The position numbers and the translations under genes were made by a program. Shown one piece after another: positions 62,276 through 64,000 of a DNA stretch of 64,000 nt (position 1 is the first letter of the stretch; every line of letters starts with the position of its first letter). The notes below the pieces were generated by a model. That model worked only from the letters and a program-made list of their open reading frames with translations, made no database searches and was not told the origin of the DNA. Source of the stretch: Alteromonadales bacterium alter-6D02 (lineage in GTDB: Bacteria > Pseudomonadota > Gammaproteobacteria > Enterobacterales > Psychrobiaceae). The stretch lies in the NCBI GenBank assembly GCA_002835545.1, contig PIZK01000003.1, positions 124,001-188,000 on the forward strand, in the 5' to 3' direction.

Positions 62276-63498
62276 TGAAAAGCTCACCCCTTAAACGGGC
62301 CATTAAAGCGTTATTATTAGTAATTGTGGCAATGAGTTTAGCATGGGCTTTTTGGCCAAAGCCACAGTTAGTCGATGTTGTCAGAGTCGGGCGAGGGAAT
62401 TTTATTATTAGTGTAGCGGGAGAGGGGAAAACACAAATCCCAGATATCTACGTGTTATCGGCACCTTTTAATGGACGTATAAATCGCATTGATAGTGAAG
62501 CAGGAGATTTTGTTATCGCTAATCAGTCTGTTATTGCAAATATGCATCCTGTGAATCCACAGTTTTTAGATAAGCGCTCTGAAATACAAGCACAGGCGGC
62601 TGTAGAAGGTGCCAAAGCTGCGCTCAACTTAGCAAAAGCTCGAGTTAAACAGGCTCAAGTGTTACTTGATTTTGATTTGAGTGAATACCAACGAACCAAG
62701 TTGCTCTATCAGAAAAAGGCAGTGTCAAAACATCAACTTGATCACACTAAAATGCGTTTAGAAACGCTACGGGCAGAAGTAGAAACAGCTCAATCACAGC
62801 AAAAAGTTATGGCTGCGCAATTAGCAGCAGCGAAGGTGCGTTTATTACAGCCAGACCACTTGAAAGATATTACAGTCAATGACTGTCAAGTGTGCGTGTA
62901 TTCTCCAATTAACGGCCAAGTACTAAAGATTTTACATAAAAGTGAAACGACCGTGAATGCCGGCACCCCATTAGTTGAAATCGGTGACCCCAAACTACTT
63001 GAAGCAGTGATTGAGCTTTTATCAACACAAGCAGTTAAGGTGAGTGTGGGGGATAAGGCCATTGTTACTCGCTGGGGAGGCGAAGAAAATATTAATGCTA
63101 GAGTACGTTTAATTGAACCCTCTGGCTTTACAAAAATATCAGCATTAGGAGTTGAAGAGCAGCGAGTCAATGTGATCTTAACCTTGGTTGATCCTGTGAC
63201 TAAGTGGCAAAATTTGGGCAATGCGTATCGAGTTGAAGCGTCTATTATTGTCGATCATGTAAGTGACGCTTTAACGGTTCCGCTATCGGCGTTATTTAGG
63301 TACAACCAGCAATGGGCTGTATTTGTTATTGCTGATAGTCAAGCTATGTTAAGGCCAGTGACGATAACACGACGTAATGAGCTATCCGCCGAAGTGGCAA
63401 GTGGTTTGGAGGATGGAGAGTATGTTGTAATTTATCCCAGCAATCAGCTGCATACGGGCGATAAAGTGGCAGTAAAAAATAAAAAACCGATACGTTAA
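62272..63498 (+). CDS. HlyD/MacA-like periplasmic adaptor
   Basis: A 408-residue membrane-fusion protein with one N-terminal helix (about 10-28), a split lipoyl domain, an alpha-helical hairpin (about 95-195, rich in Ala, Gln and Lys) and a beta-barrel (about 235-310). It ends in the membrane-proximal domain, with DALTVPLSALFRYNQQWAVFV. Such proteins link an inner-membrane exporter to an outer-membrane channel such as TolC. Four bases overlap the permease gene; an in-frame ATG at 62275 is equally possible. The gene order ATPase-permease-adaptor reverses the common MacAB order. Confidence 0.9.
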   Translation: MMKSSPLKRAIKALLLVIVAMSLAWAFWPKPQLVDVVRVGRGNFIISVAGEGKTQIPDIYVLSAPFNGRINRIDSEAGDFVIANQSVIANMHPVNPQFLDKRSEIQAQAAVEGAKAALNLAKARVKQAQVLLDFDLSEYQRTKLLYQKKAVSKHQLDHTKMRLETLRAEVETAQSQQKVMAAQLAAAKVRLLQPDHLKDITVNDCQVCVYSPINGQVLKILHKSETTVNAGTPLVEIGDPKLLEAVIELLSTQAVKVSVGDKAIVTRWGGEENINARVRLIEPSGFTKISALGVEEQRVNVILTLVDPVTKWQNLGNAYRVEASIIVDHVSDALTVPLSALFRYNQQWAVFVIADSQAMLRPVTITRRNELSAEVASGLEDGEYVVIYPSNQLHTGDKVAVKNKKPIR

Positions 63499-63507
63499 TA
63501 TCGGTTT
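63472..63507 (-). terminator. Terminator after the phasin gene, overlapping the adaptor stop
   Basis: Stem AAACCGATA/TATCGGTTT (63484-63492 and 63499-63507); on the minus strand it is followed by a long T run. The adaptor stop codon lies in the loop. Confidence 0.85.
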
Positions 63508-63553
63508 CTTTAGAACTTAAATTCACGCCGTTATTGTTAACAGCTATTCCAGC

Positions 63554-63925
63554 TTATGCAGATTGCTTAGCTACTTGATTTAAGTTTACGTTTAACTGTG
63601 ATGCTTGTTCTTGTGCGAAAGCGCTGAACTCGTCACGAACTTTAGCTGTGATTTCAGCTAGCTCTTGATTTTTAACGTTAAGCTTTTCACCAAACTCTTT
63701 AGAGATTTTAGTTTGCTCTTCAGTTAAATTTTGAACATCTTTCGTTTTAGTCAAAACGTTTAAGCTTTCAACACTTGCTTCTGTAGCTAATGAAATAATT
63801 TCCATTTGCTTTTCTGCTAATTGGTTCCACGCTTGTAGGTTAAGTTGACCAAACGCATCAGCACTTTTAAGGCTCTTTGTGCTTACTTCTTTAAATAATT
63901 TCATGTTGTCGTCTAAGTTAATCAT
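63554..63925 (-). CDS. Phasin family protein
   Basis: A 123-residue phasin, a small amphipathic protein that coats polyhydroxyalkanoate granules. MINLDDNMKLFKEVSTKSLKSADAFGQLNLQAWNQLAEKQMEII is the Phasin_2 type start, and the rest is a single long Ala/Glu/Gln-rich helical region predicted to be coiled coil. The open frame extends to 63982, but I start at ATG 63925 behind an AGGAG. No PHA synthase gene is in view, though one may lie outside the window. The terminator at 63472-63507 closes the unit. Confidence 0.88.
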   Translation of the reverse strand: MINLDDNMKLFKEVSTKSLKSADAFGQLNLQAWNQLAEKQMEIISLATEASVESLNVLTKTKDVQNLTEEQTKISKEFGEKLNVKNQELAEITAKVRDEFSAFAQEQASQLNVNLNQVAKQSA

Positions 63926-64000
63926 GGTAATCACTCCTAAGTTAAGTTTTATTGTGCACTGCAATATGTTGCAGTGCATCATAGGGTGTTTTTTAAACAG

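Overview
The window reads as one continuous piece of chromosome from a marine-type gammaproteobacterium, most likely of the Alteromonadales (Shewanella, Pseudoalteromonas or Colwellia relatives). The basis is the AT-rich coding style, the queA-tgt-yajC-secD-secF and thrLABC operons, a cheB-motC-motD-parC-parP-cheW operon end, TyrR, AceK, HtpX, PldA, SlyD, a TonB-dependent receptor, and many secreted peptidases and lipoproteins. The genus cannot be fixed from the sequence alone. I found no tRNA, rRNA, CRISPR array, insertion sequence, phage or plasmid gene.

Layout. 1-4579: end of a chemotaxis/flagellar operon (CheB fragment, a second stator pair MotC/MotD, polar-array proteins ParC and ParP, CheW, a DUF2802 protein), closed by a strong hairpin. 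4729-10221: tRNA queuosine genes queA and tgt, then yajC, secD and secF. 10361-12615: tyrR and maiA, for aromatic amino acid control and tyrosine breakdown. 12612-17634: a PqiA-like membrane protein, htpX, phospholipase pldA and a lipoprotein S9 peptidase. 17987-26249: an accessory-looking surface block with a lipoprotein of about 11 tandem DUF5666-like repeats, a 1195-residue acidic lipoprotein, a putative outer-membrane barrel and a tiny lipoprotein. 26364-33101: nucleoside transporter, ElaA acetyltransferase, a CHASE-GGDEF-EAL c-di-GMP enzyme, an iron-binding protein with a Fur-like site, a His-rich unknown and a DUF4136 lipoprotein. 33202-35474: slyD and aceK. 35778-40696: threonine operon with leader peptide and attenuator. 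40772-51793: cold-shock protein, S33 hydrolase plus ABC pair, a TonB receptor behind a CRP-like site, YceI, DUF3622-like, VanZ, EamA and PopT-type proteins, and a small exported protein. 51948-63925: aldo-keto reductase, a second S9 peptidase, an M1 peptidase, a DnaQ-like exonuclease, a DJ-1/ribbon-helix-helix pair, an ABC exporter with its adaptor, and a phasin.

Several start sites are set inside the longest open frame, using ribosome-binding sites and family alignment from memory: parC, cheW, the iron-binding protein, thrC, the ribbon-helix-helix gene, the DJ-1 gene and the phasin. The threonine leader peptide is a short gene found by reading the DNA.

The least explained parts are three copies of the dyad GACATAATATGTC (one between htpX and pldA, two between the two giant lipoprotein genes), the surface-lipoprotein block itself, and a structured non-coding stretch at 48000-48436.
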